DNA from: Ciceribacter ferrooxidans
GTDB taxonomy: Bacteria; Pseudomonadota; Alphaproteobacteria; Rhizobiales; Rhizobiaceae
DNA length: 42,517 bases
Assembly: GCF_004137355.1 (NCBI RefSeq)
Contig: NZ_SDVB01000128.1
Span: forward strand, 1 to 42,517
Reading direction: 5' to 3'
The number at the start of each line of letters is the position of its first letter. Position 1 is the stretch's first letter. Positions 9,474 through 18,478 of this stretch are shown here, piece after piece. The translations under genes and the position numbers were made by a program. The notes beneath the pieces are model-generated. The model saw nothing but the letters and a program-made list of their open reading frames with translations, did not search any database and was not told where the DNA came from.

Positions 9474-10517
9474 TCACCGGCGCGACACCGTCTCGTGCAT
9501 TTCCTTCCGTTCGCGGGCCGCTGTATCGCGCACTTCGGCGGGTGTTCGATCATAGGTCCGTCGGAATTCCCTGGTAAAATGCGAGGTGCTCGCAAAGCCG
9601 ACGTCCAGGGCCACTTCGATGATCGGCTTTTCGCTTGCAAGCAGGATCTGCCGCGCACGCTCCATGCGAAGACGACGGAATGCCATGGCGGGCGACATCT
9701 TCGCCTTCTCCTGGAACACGCGCTCGAGTTGGCGCCTGGAGAGACCGACCTGTGCCGCGAGCTTCTCGATCGGGATTCCCGCCTCGATATGCTGCTCCAT
9801 GATTATCAGGACAGCCGCGACACGGGGATCGCTGACGTGTTCACGGAGCGGCTGCCGCGTCTGGATGTCGAACTGGGTGCGAGCCTTTTCGATCTGCAGG
9901 ACCTCGAGCGCATTGCGCTCCGCATCCCGGCTGATGTGCCGCCTGACGAGGGCGGCGGCAAGATCGGCGGCACTGCTTCCTCCGGCACATGAGCCGCGCC
10001 TGCGGTCCAAGTTGAACAACCGGTCCGCCCGGACCTCGAGATCGGGAAAGCGCTCACGAAACTCCTGGTAGTGAAGCCAACTCACGCACGTCGGATGCCC
10101 CTTCATCAGGCCTGCGTCGGCCAGGATGAAGGTTCCCGTGCAGAGACCGATCAACGGCACCCGCTTCGACGCGGCGTCCTTGAGGAATTGCACGGTCTCA
10201 TTGTCGACCGGTTGCTTGACGCTGAGAAGCCCGCCCACCACGGCGATATAGTCGAATTGGCGCGGATCGACGAAGTCGGAGGTGGGTGCGACCTGAATGC
10301 CGCAACTCGAGCTGATCAGGTGCCGCGTGCTGCCGAGAACCTGCCAGTCTGCCAGAACCCTGCCCGACCGGTCGAGCTGATCGCTCGCCAGTCGAAGGGT
10401 GTCGACAAAGAGCGCGAAGGCCGAAAGCGTGAAAGACCTCGAAAGAACAAAGCCAATTCTCAGGCGGGGCACCGGCGATGCCCTGTCCGACGCGCGTAGC
10501 TGACCGGCCTGTCCCAT
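9474..10517 (-). CDS. GlxA/GbdR-type AraC-family transcriptional regulator
   Basis: This 347-residue regulator has an N-terminal DJ-1/PfpI-like domain (RIGFVLSRSFTLSAFALFVDTLRLA through LIGLCTGTFILADAGLMKG) and a C-terminal pair of AraC helix-turn-helix units. The first HTH is IEKLAAQVGLSRRQLERVFQ and the second is IIEVALDVGFASTSHFTREF, followed by RRTYDRTPAEVR. The 'GLCTGTFILAxAGL' signature is shared with regulators of betaine and carnitine catabolism (GbdR, CdhR). The ATG at 10517 is chosen for its GAGAAG site; the frame is open further upstream but that part is not protein-like. It follows the DgcA/StcD-like demethylase gene by 205 bases on the same strand. Activation of quaternary-amine catabolic genes is therefore a reasonable inference. 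Confidence 0.88.
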   Translation of the reverse strand: MGQAGQLRASDRASPVPRLRIGFVLSRSFTLSAFALFVDTLRLASDQLDRSGRVLADWQVLGSTRHLISSSCGIQVAPTSDFVDPRQFDYIAVVGGLLSVKQPVDNETVQFLKDAASKRVPLIGLCTGTFILADAGLMKGHPTCVSWLHYQEFRERFPDLEVRADRLFNLDRRRGSCAGGSSAADLAAALVRRHISRDAERNALEVLQIEKARTQFDIQTRQPLREHVSDPRVAAVLIIMEQHIEAGIPIEKLAAQVGLSRRQLERVFQEKAKMSPAMAFRRLRMERARQILLASEKPIIEVALDVGFASTSHFTREFRRTYDRTPAEVRDTAARERKEMHETVSRR

Positions 10518-10722
10518 CACATCTTCTCTTGCTGGCGATGCCTGCGGAGGAACAGTGATCAATGGTTCGTTCCGTCCTTCAAATCCGGTTTTCCCGTTCA
10601 TTGCTCGCCGACCTCCAAATCCATGCGCCACGGGACTACGATCGTCAACAGGACGGTGCCGAGATCGTATGGCGCTCGCACGTTCAGCCCGCCCTTCATC
10701 CCCCATCGCTCCCGGATCAAGC

Positions 10723-12759
10723 TCAGACGTCCTTGGCAAGGCGCAGCCCATCATAGATCGCGGCGTGCGTGTTGCGAGCCGCAACCGCATCGCCGATCCG
10801 GAAGAGCCGGTAGCTGCCCTCGGGGTTCCGCTCGACGGTCTGGGACGCTCCGGACAGCAGCGCATCATAGGAGATTTCACCGACGTTCCTCGAACCGGGC
10901 TTCAGTTCGAAATAGAGGTCATCCAGCGGGACGGTGCCGTGATTGACGACGATCTGGTCGACCGTGCGTTGCCTGGAAACACCACCGTAGTCGCTGCCGA
11001 GATGGGCGATGATCTGGTTGCCGCTCCTCTCGGCCGCCTCGAGCCGGTAGGTGACGGTGAAAGTCGCATCGAGATTTTGCAGCGAACGCATATAGGGCAC
11101 GAGGTTCATGGCCATGACTTCCGGCGCGAAGGAACGATCCGGGGTCATGATCTCGACCTTGCCGCCCGCCTTGGCAATGATCTCTGCCGCCTGCAGACCG
11201 GCATGGTCGCCGGCGTCGTCGTAGACGAGCACGTTTGCGCCCGGCTTCGCATCTCCGGAAATGATGTCCCAGGAGGAGACGACCAGCTCGTTGCCTTTTG
11301 AAAGGACCTCGGTATGCGGGAGCCCTCCCGTCGCTATGACCACGACGTCGGGGCGTTCCGCCAGGACGATGTCCTGATCCGCCCAGGTATTGAAATGGAA
11401 GACGACGCCGAGCTTCTCGCACTGGCTCATGCGCCAATCTATGATGCCGATCATCTCGCGGCGGCGTTCGCTCTGTGCGGTCAGACGGATCTGTCCGCCG
11501 GGATTGCTCGCGGCTTCGAAGACCACGACATCGTGGCCGCGCTCACCCGCGACACGCGCTGCCTCGAGCCCGGCGGGACCTGCCCCGACGATCACCACCT
11601 TCTTGCGCACGTCCGACTTCGCGATCTTGTGCGGCATTGTTTCCTCGCGGCCCGTCGCCGCGTTGTGGATGCAGAAGGCAAGGCCGCCCTGGTAGATGCG
11701 GTCGAGGCAGTAGTTCGCCCCGACGCAGGGGCGGATGTCGTCCTCGCGCCTCTCGATGATCTTGCGAACGATGTGTGGGTCGGCCATGTGCGCACGGGTC
11801 ATGCCGATCATGTCGACCTTGCCGGCTGCAATCGCATGACGCGCCGTTGCGACGTCCTGGATCTTTGCGGCGTGGAAGGTCGGAAAATGCGTCGCCGCCC
11901 GGACCTCGCCGGCGAAATCGAGATGCGGCGCGCTCGCCATGCCCTGGATCGGAATGACGTCGGTCAGGCCCGGATCGGTGTCGATATGGCCACGAATGAC
12001 GTTCAGGTAGTCGATGAGACCGCTCTCCTTGAGCCTGCGGGAGATTTCCAGTCCCTCGGCCTTTCCCGTCCCGCCGGGAAGGCGCTCGTCGGCGGTATAG
12101 CGAATACCCAGAATGAAATCGTCACCGACCCGCGTGCGGATCGCCTTCAGCACGTCGAAGCAGAAGCGCATGCGGTGGTCGAGAGAGCCGCCATAGGGAC
12201 CGTCGAGTTCGTTGGTAAGCGGTGAGATGAACTGATCGATGAGGTGGCCGTAGGCTTCCAGTTCGACACCGTCCATGCCGCCCGCTTTCATGCGCTCGGC
12301 GGCATCGGCAAAATCCCGGATGACGCGCTCGATATCCCAGTCCTCGATCTTCTTGGGAAATGCGCGGTGCGCCGCCTCACGGTGGTGAGACGGAGCGAGG
12401 ATCGGCAGCCAGTCGCCCTTGTCCCAACGTGTTCGCCGGCCGAGATGGGTCAGCTGGATCATGATTGCGGCGCCCTCTTCATGGACGGCATCGGTCATTT
12501 CACGGATCCACGGAACGATCTCGTCCTTGTAGGCGAGCAGATTGTTGAAGACCGGCGGGCTGTCCCTGGAAACGGCGGCGGAGCCGGCCGTCATCGTCAG
12601 GGCGACGCCACCCCTCGCCCGCTCGACTGTGTAAGCGCGATAGCGGCCTTTCGGCATGCCGTCCTCGGGATAGGCGGGCTCGTGCGAGGTGACGATGATG
12701 CGGTTGCGCAGCGTCAGATGTTTCAATTGAAACGGCTGAAGCAGAGGGTCGCTCGACAT
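10723..12759 (-). CDS. DgcA/StcD-like FMN/FAD N-methyl-amine demethylase (OYE family)
   Basis: The 678-residue flavoprotein starts with an old-yellow-enzyme TIM barrel (LLQPFQLKHLTLRNRIIVTS, then AAIMIQLTHLGRRTRWDKG). It ends with an FAD/NAD-binding half from KKVVIVGAGPAGLEAARVAG (about residue 385). Layout and length match DgcA (dimethylglycine demethylase subunit) and StcD (N-methylproline demethylase). Shared wording includes GMTRAHMADPHIV, CVGANYCLDRIYQGG and the end RIGDAVAARNTHAAIYDGLR. The iron-sulfur motif keeps three Cys (CVGANYC...C) but has Ala where trimethylamine dehydrogenase has a fourth; DgcA also has Ala. Probable role is oxidative demethylation of a methylated glycine or proline. 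The ATG at 12759 has GGGAG eight bases upstream. The GbdR-like gene and a divergent TetR gene support this role. The exact substrate cannot be read from sequence. Confidence 0.86.
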   Translation of the reverse strand: MSSDPLLQPFQLKHLTLRNRIIVTSHEPAYPEDGMPKGRYRAYTVERARGGVALTMTAGSAAVSRDSPPVFNNLLAYKDEIVPWIREMTDAVHEEGAAIMIQLTHLGRRTRWDKGDWLPILAPSHHREAAHRAFPKKIEDWDIERVIRDFADAAERMKAGGMDGVELEAYGHLIDQFISPLTNELDGPYGGSLDHRMRFCFDVLKAIRTRVGDDFILGIRYTADERLPGGTGKAEGLEISRRLKESGLIDYLNVIRGHIDTDPGLTDVIPIQGMASAPHLDFAGEVRAATHFPTFHAAKIQDVATARHAIAAGKVDMIGMTRAHMADPHIVRKIIERREDDIRPCVGANYCLDRIYQGGLAFCIHNAATGREETMPHKIAKSDVRKKVVIVGAGPAGLEAARVAGERGHDVVVFEAASNPGGQIRLTAQSERRREMIGIIDWRMSQCEKLGVVFHFNTWADQDIVLAERPDVVVIATGGLPHTEVLSKGNELVVSSWDIISGDAKPGANVLVYDDAGDHAGLQAAEIIAKAGGKVEIMTPDRSFAPEVMAMNLVPYMRSLQNLDATFTVTYRLEAAERSGNQIIAHLGSDYGGVSRQRTVDQIVVNHGTVPLDDLYFELKPGSRNVGEISYDALLSGASQTVERNPEGSYRLFRIGDAVAARNTHAAIYDGLRLAKDV

Positions 12760-12791
12760 GCGAAAGGCTCCCATCGTGTGGACTGCCGTCG

Positions 12792-12865
12792 ATCCTAGGG
12801 GCGAATGTACACATGTGTCAACATACGAAACAATAGAGACTATAATCTCGACATTGGTGTACATT
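12792..12865. promoter_or_regulatory. Divergent promoter/operator region between demethylase and TetR genes
   Basis: A perfect -10 TATAAT (12841-12846, +) points toward the TetR gene, with a weak -35 TCAACA 17 bases upstream. On the other strand, TTGACA (12821-12816) with TAGGAT 18 bases on points toward the demethylase. Both -35 elements overlap or abut the perfect palindrome ACACATGTGT (12809-12818). AATGTACAC (12804-12812) and GTGTACATT (12857-12865) form a 9-bp inverted pair 44 bases apart. This layout fits a TetR repressor acting on both promoters. Assignment of the binding protein is inference. Confidence 0.6.
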
Positions 12866-12904
12866 GCTGTTGTATGGCCGCAGCGGGTTTGGTAGGACGA
12901 CATC

Positions 12905-13522
12905 ATGGAACATGCGACAAGCGACAGTGCCTGGAGAGGTTCGTACGAGGGGTGGCTCGCCGCGGCTTACGATTCCCTGCTCGAGGGCGGCGTCGATTCC
13001 GTGAAGATTCTGCCGCTCGCCAAGCGGCTGACTGTGTCCCGGACCAGCTTCTACTGGTTTTTCAAGGATCGCGAGGAGCTTCTGGACGCCCTCGTCTCCC
13101 GTTGGAGGGAAAAGAACACGGGCAGCCTCGTGAAGCAGTCGGAGGCCTATGCGGAATCGCTCGTGGAAGCCATGCTGAACGTCTTCGACTGCTGGCTGAA
13201 CCGGGAGCTGTTCGACACCCAGTTCGAATTTGCCGTGCGCAGCTGGGCCTTGCAGTCGCCGGACGTCCTGGCAGAAGTACAAAGGGCGGACCAGGTGAGG
13301 ATGGATGCCCTGACCCGGATGTTCATGCGCTTCGGCTTCAGCGAAGAAGCCGCAGACGTGCGTGCACGCGCGACCTACCTGGTCCAGATCGGATACATCT
13401 CGATGCAGACCCAGGAGGACCTTGCCCTGCGTATGAAGCGCATTCCCCAGTACATCGAGATCCACACCGGCCAGATCCCCGAGCAGCGGGAACTCGACCG
13501 CTTCTTCGCACGGCATCGTTAG
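12905..13522 (+). CDS. TetR/AcrR-family transcriptional regulator
   Basis: The product has 205 residues. An N-terminal helix-turn-helix (about 14-60) reads AAYDSLLEGGVDSVKILPLA, then KRLTVSRTSFYWFFKDREEL, which is the classic TetR DNA-binding pattern ending in FYWFFKDREELLDAL. The C-terminal helical region would bind a ligand and form the dimer; its ligand cannot be told. It is divergent from the demethylase gene, with a shared operator-like region between them. Most TetR proteins in this arrangement repress their own gene and the neighbour until the substrate appears. Start ATG has GGTAGGA upstream. The gene is complete, and the following 278 bases carry no gene. Confidence 0.9.
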   Translation: MEHATSDSAWRGSYEGWLAAAYDSLLEGGVDSVKILPLAKRLTVSRTSFYWFFKDREELLDALVSRWREKNTGSLVKQSEAYAESLVEAMLNVFDCWLNRELFDTQFEFAVRSWALQSPDVLAEVQRADQVRMDALTRMFMRFGFSEEAADVRARATYLVQIGYISMQTQEDLALRMKRIPQYIEIHTGQIPEQRELDRFFARHR

Positions 13523-13800
13523 CGCCGCGACCATTTCGGCTCGAACGATGGCCCGTCCGTCGGCGTCGTTGTTGTCGCCAGACGGCTCTCGAAGAACTCA
13601 GGCCGTTCCGCAGGGAGACACGCCCTCGCAAGTCTGCGTCTGTTCCACAAGGCAACGCCGCCGCGCGACGCTGGACGCCGTAAGGCCGTGCATCATCCGG
13701 TCTGCCTCGAAAAATTCCGGCATTTAAGCGAGCCATAAGCTGAGCACGCTATCCCGATCTGGCGGCAAGAAATCCCGCGAGCATCGAAAGGAATCCTAAA

Positions 13801-14274
13801 ATGAACTTCCGTAGACATCTGATCTTGCCTGGGCTGATTATCGCTCTTGGTGTGTGGAGCACTCCATCCTGGGCTGCAACCACCTCCCACGAGGGTCACC
13901 AGAGTGCAGCGATCGAGCTGACGCTGAATGGCCAGGCGAAATGGCAAGGCGACGAGAACATGCTGAAAGGCATGAACGGTATCCGCGGCGCGCTCGCCAC
14001 GCGGCTCCCCGCCATCCACGATGGGAGCTTGCAACCGGCCGACTACAAGAGGCTTGCCTCCGAGGTGCAGGCACAGGTCGACTTCATGGTGACAAACTGC
14101 AAGCTTGCACCCGAAGTGGACGAGCAGTTTCACATCGTCCTGGGTCATGTGCTCGACGGGGTGGCGGAACTGGAAGGCGACGCCGATCCGCGCAGCGGCG
14201 CAGTCCGTGTGGTGCAGGCGCTGAACGCCTATGGCACATACTTCGAGCATCCCAACTGGCAGCCGCTCGAGTGA
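13801..14274 (+). CDS. Small secreted (periplasmic) protein of unknown function upstream of a two-component system
   Basis: The product is 157 residues. A clear signal peptide (MNFRRHLILPGLIIALGVWS, with cleavage probably after the SWA of TPSWA, residues 21-25) precedes a His-containing mature N terminus (ATTSHEGHQ). The rest looks helical: QAKWQGDENMLKGMNGIRGA, then DYKRLASEVQAQVDFMVTNC, and HIVLGHVLDGVAELEG. There is one Cys. The pattern is reminiscent of short periplasmic proteins found beside metal-responsive systems, but I cannot name the family with certainty. The response regulator and sensor kinase begin 121 bases downstream on the same strand, so it may supply or report the signal they sense. 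A 7-bp hairpin (GCCAGAC/GTCTGGC, 14314-14340) lies in the gap. Confidence 0.72.
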   Translation: MNFRRHLILPGLIIALGVWSTPSWAATTSHEGHQSAAIELTLNGQAKWQGDENMLKGMNGIRGALATRLPAIHDGSLQPADYKRLASEVQAQVDFMVTNCKLAPEVDEQFHIVLGHVLDGVAELEGDADPRSGAVRVVQALNAYGTYFEHPNWQPLE

Positions 14275-14395
14275 CCGTCGGCCATCGAAGGATTGTGCCA
14301 GCCTGCCGGAACTGCCAGACTGGACAAGTGCCTGTCTGGCGCTCTTCGCGAGGCGGGCACAGTCTTGACGAACAGTGTTGCCTATGGCGGATGTG

Positions 14396-15058
14396 ATGAG
14401 GCTCTTGCTGGTCGAAGACGACACCTTGTTGGGCCGTGGTCTGGTGGCGGGCCTTGGCCAGGGCGGTTTTGCCGTGGACTGGGTCCGCGATGGCGATGAT
14501 GCCGATGCCGCTCTTGCCACGACGAGCTATGACGTCGTCGTTCTGGATCTCGGATTGCCGGGCATGGATGGCTTGAGCCTCCTGCGGCGGAGGCGGGCTG
14601 CAGGCGACAAGACGCCCGTTCTGGTGCTGACCGCGCGCGACACAATTGCAGAACGCGTTTCCGGCCTGGATGCCGGCGGGGACGATTACATGATCAAACC
14701 CGTTGACCTGGAGGAATTGCGCGCCAGACTTCGTGCACTGCTGCGCCGGTCGGCTGGCGAGGCGATGCCAATTCTCCGATCCGGTCGCGTCGCACTCGAT
14801 CCGGCAGCCCATACTGTGACGCTGGATGGAACGCCCGTGCTTCTGTCGAATCGCGAATTTGCTGTCCTGCAGGGACTGATGATGCATGCAGGCCGCGTCA
14901 TGACGCGTAGCCAGTTGGAAGAACAGCTTTACGGCTGGGACGAGCAGATCGACAGCAATGCCGTCGAAGTGCACATTCACAATCTGCGACGCAAACTGTT
15001 CCCGGAGGTCATACGGACCATGCGCGGCATCGGCTACATCATTCCGGCCGAGCCATGA
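14396..15058 (+). CDS. OmpR/PhoB-family response regulator (QseB/PmrA-like)
   Basis: The 220-residue regulator has a receiver domain with the acidic pair (VEDD, Asp8/Asp9), phospho-acceptor Asp51 in VVVLDLGLPGMDG, the switch Thr in VLVLTARD and Lys101 in MIKPVDLEEL. The C-terminal winged helix (about 125-220) contains LSNREFAVLQGLMMHAGRVM and VEVHIHNLRRKLF, ending in the usual RGIGYII turn. It should bind tandem DNA sites after phosphorylation by the kinase that follows. I chose the ATG at 14396 by alignment to the family start MRLLLVEDD. ATG 14384 and GTG 14375 are in-frame alternatives. The stop overlaps the kinase start (ATGA). Confidence 0.93.
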   Translation: MRLLLVEDDTLLGRGLVAGLGQGGFAVDWVRDGDDADAALATTSYDVVVLDLGLPGMDGLSLLRRRRAAGDKTPVLVLTARDTIAERVSGLDAGGDDYMIKPVDLEELRARLRALLRRSAGEAMPILRSGRVALDPAAHTVTLDGTPVLLSNREFAVLQGLMMHAGRVMTRSQLEEQLYGWDEQIDSNAVEVHIHNLRRKLFPEVIRTMRGIGYIIPAEP

Positions 15059-16398
15059 CAGGTTCCTTGCGTCGTCGCCTTGTCCTGTCACTTTGCGGCA
15101 GTATGGTGACTGCCTGGCTGGCAACTGCCTTCTTCACCTATCATGATACCAGCAGCCTGATCGATCAGGTAACCGATGAGCACCTCCAGCAATCCGCCGA
15201 GATGATGCTTGGCTTGGTTGAACACATTCCTCCGGACCTCATTGCGAAGGTTCTGGCCGCTGAGCGTAGACCCGAACAGCGGCTCTCGTACCGCATCCTG
15301 ATCCCGGAAGTCCCCGGCGGGACCCACCCGCCGGACGGAGACTGGCGTTCCGGTTTCAGCAACATCACGGACAACGGCGAGGATTGGCGCGTCTATCGTA
15401 CGGGCGACGGCGCCGGCATCCGGGTCGAGGTGGCGGTTCGACAAACCGTTCGCGAAAGCTTTGCCGCGCGCATTGCAGCCCATATTCTCCACCCGGTATG
15501 GATCGCCGCCCCGTTACTCGCTGTCGTCATATGGCTTCTTGTGCGATGGGGGCTTGGACCGCTGGAGAGGTTGACGGCAGGTGTCAGACGGCGATCGCCG
15601 ACGGACCTTTCGCCACTCGCTTCGCGATCCGCTCCGACCGAGGTCCTTCCACTGGTCGAAGCGCTCAATGCGCTCTTCGCCCGCATCAAATCGGCCCGGG
15701 AGCGCGACCGGCGCTTTGCCGCCGACGCCGCCCATGAGCTGCGCACGCCGCTTGCCGCAATCCGGGCGCATGCCCAGGTTGCGAGGAGTACCGACGATAT
15801 CGCCGAATGCCACGCGGCAGTCTCGGAAGTGCTCACCGGCGCAGATCGCGGCACACGCATCGTCGAGCAGCTTCTGGCCCTGGCTAGGATTGACGACAGC
15901 ACGACAGGGGAGTCAGCCCAACCGATCGACATGGTTGACCTCGTTCGTGACACGGTTGCAAGGATGGCACCCCAGGCGGTCGCGCGCAACATCGACCTGG
16001 CGCTCGAAGTGGAGGCGGACTTAGTCGCTGTTATTCGGGGTAATGCCGATCTCCTGGCCGTAATGGTGCGCAATCTCGTCGACAACGCCCTTCGGTACAT
16101 CCCTGAGGGTGCGCAGGTTACCGTTCAACTGTCACGGCGCGATGACCACCTGCTTCTGCGCGTCGAGGACTCCGGGCCCGGCATACCGTTGGAGCTGCGT
16201 GAGCGAGTCAAGGATCGCTTCTTCCGGGTCAACGGCGCTGCAGCGCCCGGAAGCGGATTGGGACTGTCCATCGTCGTTGCCATTGCCGAGCATCACGGGG
16301 GAAATCTCACGCTCGGTGCGCGATCCGGCGCCCCGGGACTCGTGGCTGAGGTTTGCCTGCCTCTATGGCAGCAGACAGTCGAGGACGTCCGCGCGTAA
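15055..16398 (+). CDS. Membrane sensor histidine kinase (QseC/PmrB-like)
   Basis: This is a 447-residue kinase. A transmembrane helix (about 8-28) and a second (about 148-165) bracket a periplasmic sensor region of about 120 residues. A HAMP-like linker (LGPLERLTAGVRRRSPTDLS) leads to the HisKA domain FAADAAHELRTPLAAIRAHA with phospho-acceptor His227. ATP-binding boxes follow: NLVDNALRYIPEG (N), VEDSGPGIP (G1), RFFRVN (F) and GSGLGLSIV (G2). All key residues are present. It is translationally coupled to the response regulator by a 4-base overlap. The sensor domain has no motif that tells the signal; the secreted protein gene upstream is a candidate partner. Confidence 0.93.
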   Translation: MTGSLRRRLVLSLCGSMVTAWLATAFFTYHDTSSLIDQVTDEHLQQSAEMMLGLVEHIPPDLIAKVLAAERRPEQRLSYRILIPEVPGGTHPPDGDWRSGFSNITDNGEDWRVYRTGDGAGIRVEVAVRQTVRESFAARIAAHILHPVWIAAPLLAVVIWLLVRWGLGPLERLTAGVRRRSPTDLSPLASRSAPTEVLPLVEALNALFARIKSARERDRRFAADAAHELRTPLAAIRAHAQVARSTDDIAECHAAVSEVLTGADRGTRIVEQLLALARIDDSTTGESAQPIDMVDLVRDTVARMAPQAVARNIDLALEVEADLVAVIRGNADLLAVMVRNLVDNALRYIPEGAQVTVQLSRRDDHLLLRVEDSGPGIPLELRERVKDRFFRVNGAAAPGSGLGLSIVVAIAEHHGGNLTLGARSGAPGLVAEVCLPLWQQTVEDVRA

Positions 16399-16539
16399 CC
16401 TCTCTCCGTGTACTCACCAATCAACGGCCGGGACGTCAACGTCGATGTCGCCGAACTGAAGTACCAGACGCCATGTTTCACGGCGGAGTCTCTCAGGATG
16501 CGGATGTCGTCCGGGCGGCCACGGCGGCCGCCGGCCCGT

Positions 16540-17365
16540 TCAACTCGCCAGCATCAGCCCGCCGTAGCGGCTAATCTCGCTCCGTATTTCGGTGACGAGC
16601 GTGTCCAGGGCAGGATTTCTCGCCTTCCGTCCGCGCCGCACCACATAGGCGAGGTCGGGCGGGGACCGGCAGCGGCTTTGTCATGATCTCCATCTCGGGA
16701 CGGACGTGGCGTTCGCTCAGAAGCGCCACGCCCATGCCCGAGACGACCGCTGCGACGATGCCCGCAGCGCACGCGCATTCAAAAACGGTGTGCAGTACGA
16801 TGCCACCGTCCTGACCGATGTCGAGCACCCAAGTGCGGTAGAAGCACTCATCATCAAGCGACAGGAAGGGGATAGGACCGTTAGGCGGCGAAAGCACCGG
16901 GTGCTTGACCCAATGAAGCCGTTCGCGGAACAGAACCAGGTCCGTCGGCCGGACTTCGTGGGCGAAGACTTGCAGGATTGCGGCGTCGAGTTCGCCCCGG
17001 TCGAGCATCCTGCGCAAGACCAGGCTCATGCGGACTTTGGTGCGGACGGAGACGCCGGGATGCAGCCGACGGAACCGTCCGAGGATGCGGGCGAGGTCCG
17101 TGCAGGTCGTGTCCTCCGTGAGGCCGAGGGCGATCCACCCTGCAAGTGGTGTTCTCGAAAGGCTCATCAATGCCCCGTCATGCAAGCCAAGAATGCGCCC
17201 GGCATAGTCCAGCAGATCGTCGCCGTCGGGTGTGAACAAAGGTGCTCCCGGCCTCCGACTGAGCAGGTCGACCTCGACGGAACCACGCGGTCGTCGCAGC
17301 TCGGCCGACGACGGCCATAGCGACGTCCGGCCGGATCCCTCTATCCGGCAGAGGGATCGCGGCAA
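16540..17365 (-). pseudogene. LysR-family regulator remnant with frameshift and lost HTH
   Basis: The middle encodes a LysR effector-binding domain: TPDGDDLLDYAGRILGLHDG, then GWIALGLTEDTTCTDLARIL and LDAAILQV, and VAAVVSGMGVALLSERHV. Near the 3' end the frame leaves the family (LPVPARPRLCG). Moving one base inside the C-run at about 16662-16668 restores a normal LysR end (PDLAYVVRRGRKARNPALD, stopping at 16540). This is a one-base insertion or a sequencing error in a C/G-rich run. At the other end only a distorted trace of the linker helix is seen (LRRPRGSVEVDLLSRRPG), and no helix-turn-helix can be read in any frame before proV ends at 17411. It is probably a decayed regulator. Confidence 0.75.
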
Positions 17366-17410
17366 ACGTTGCAGGAGTGCCCGGCGTGCCGGCGCACCCC
17401 CCGGGCGCCA

Positions 17411-18478
17411 TCAGGAATACGATGGTTCTTGAGCGGAGCCGGAAGGGCTGACCATCGCACTGGCAAGCTGGCGCAGACTGACGCTGCCGAGCGCCTGTCC
17501 GCCCGCGCCGACAACGACCGCCACGTCGCTTTCCGAAGTCGTGGCAATCATGCGAACGGCCTCCTCCACAGTGGTGCCGGCTTGAATCATCGTTCCGCTC
17601 GGTGCCTGACCCGGCGGCAGGGTCGCCATCACGGCCTCGACCGTCACGACGCGCCCTCGATTGACCTCCTTGACGAAGTTCGCGACATACTCGTCGGCCG
17701 GCGAGAGCACGATGTCCTGGCGCGTGCCCTGCTGAATGACTTCACCGTCGCGAAGGATCGCGATCTGGTCTCCGAGCCGGAGCGCTTCGTCGAGATCGTG
17801 CGTGATGAAGACGATCGTCTTCTTGATCTCCTTTTGCAGGTCCAGAAGAACCGTCTGCATGTCGGTGCGGATTAGGGGATCGAGCGCCGAATACGCCTCG
17901 TCCATGAGCAGCACCGGGGCGTCGTTCGAAAGGGCGCGCGCCAGACCGACACGCTGCTGCATGCCGCCGGAGAGCTGGTTCGGATACTTGCTTTCGAAAC
18001 CCCTGAGGCCGACGCGCTCGATCCATCGCATGGCGATGTCGACCGCCTTGGATCGGACAACGCCCTGCACTTCGAGGCCGTAGAGGGTGTTGTCGAGCAC
18101 CGTGCGGTGCGGAAGCAGTGCAAATTTCTGAAACACCATCGCCGTCTGGTGCCGGCGAAACTCCCGCAATTCGCGTTCGTTCATCGTCACCACGTCGACC
18201 CCGTTCACCAGCAACTCACCGGCGGTCGGGTCGATGAGACGGTTGATATGCCGGATCAGCGTCGACTTTCCGGAGCCGGACAGGCCCATGATGACCTGTA
18301 TGCAGCCCGAGGGCATCTCGATGCTGATGTCCTTGAGGCCCAGCACATGGCCGAACTTCTCGTTCAGTTCGGCCTTTGAGAGTCCGTTGCGGACGGCTTC
18401 GACATGGGCCGCGGCGTTCGGTCCGAAGATCTTGTAGAGGTGGCGGATCTTGATGCCATCAAAGTGATGCTCAGCCAT
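17411..18478 (-). CDS. proV: Glycine betaine/proline-type ABC transporter ATPase (ProV/OpuAA)
   Basis: This 355-residue ATPase shows Walker [11 protein letters not shown]-loop [13 protein letters not shown], signature [15 protein letters not shown], Walker [14 protein letters not shown] and switch His ITHDLDEAL. The N-terminal extension [19 protein letters not shown] is typical of ProV. The C terminus carries a CBS-like stretch (about 285-345, ending [20 protein letters not shown]), which in OpuA-type systems senses ionic strength. This one is shorter than E. coli ProV (400). The ATG at 18478 has GGAG upstream and overlaps the proW stop by 8 bases. It is the last gene of proX-proW-proV. Betaine, choline and proline betaine are all possible substrates. 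Confidence 0.92.
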   Translation of the reverse strand: MAEHHFDGIKIRHLYKIFGPNAAAHVEAVRNGLSKAELNEKFGHVLGLKDISIEMPSGCIQVIMGLSGSGKSTLIRHINRLIDPTAGELLVNGVDVVTMNERELREFRRHQTAMVFQKFALLPHRTVLDNTLYGLEVQGVVRSKAVDIAMRWIERVGLRGFESKYPNQLSGGMQQRVGLARALSNDAPVLLMDEAYSALDPLIRTDMQTVLLDLQKEIKKTIVFITHDLDEALRLGDQIAILRDGEVIQQGTRQDIVLSPADEYVANFVKEVNRGRVVTVEAVMATLPPGQAPSGTMIQAGTTVEEAVRMIATTSESDVAVVVGAGGQALGSVSLRQLASAMVSPSGSAQEPSYS

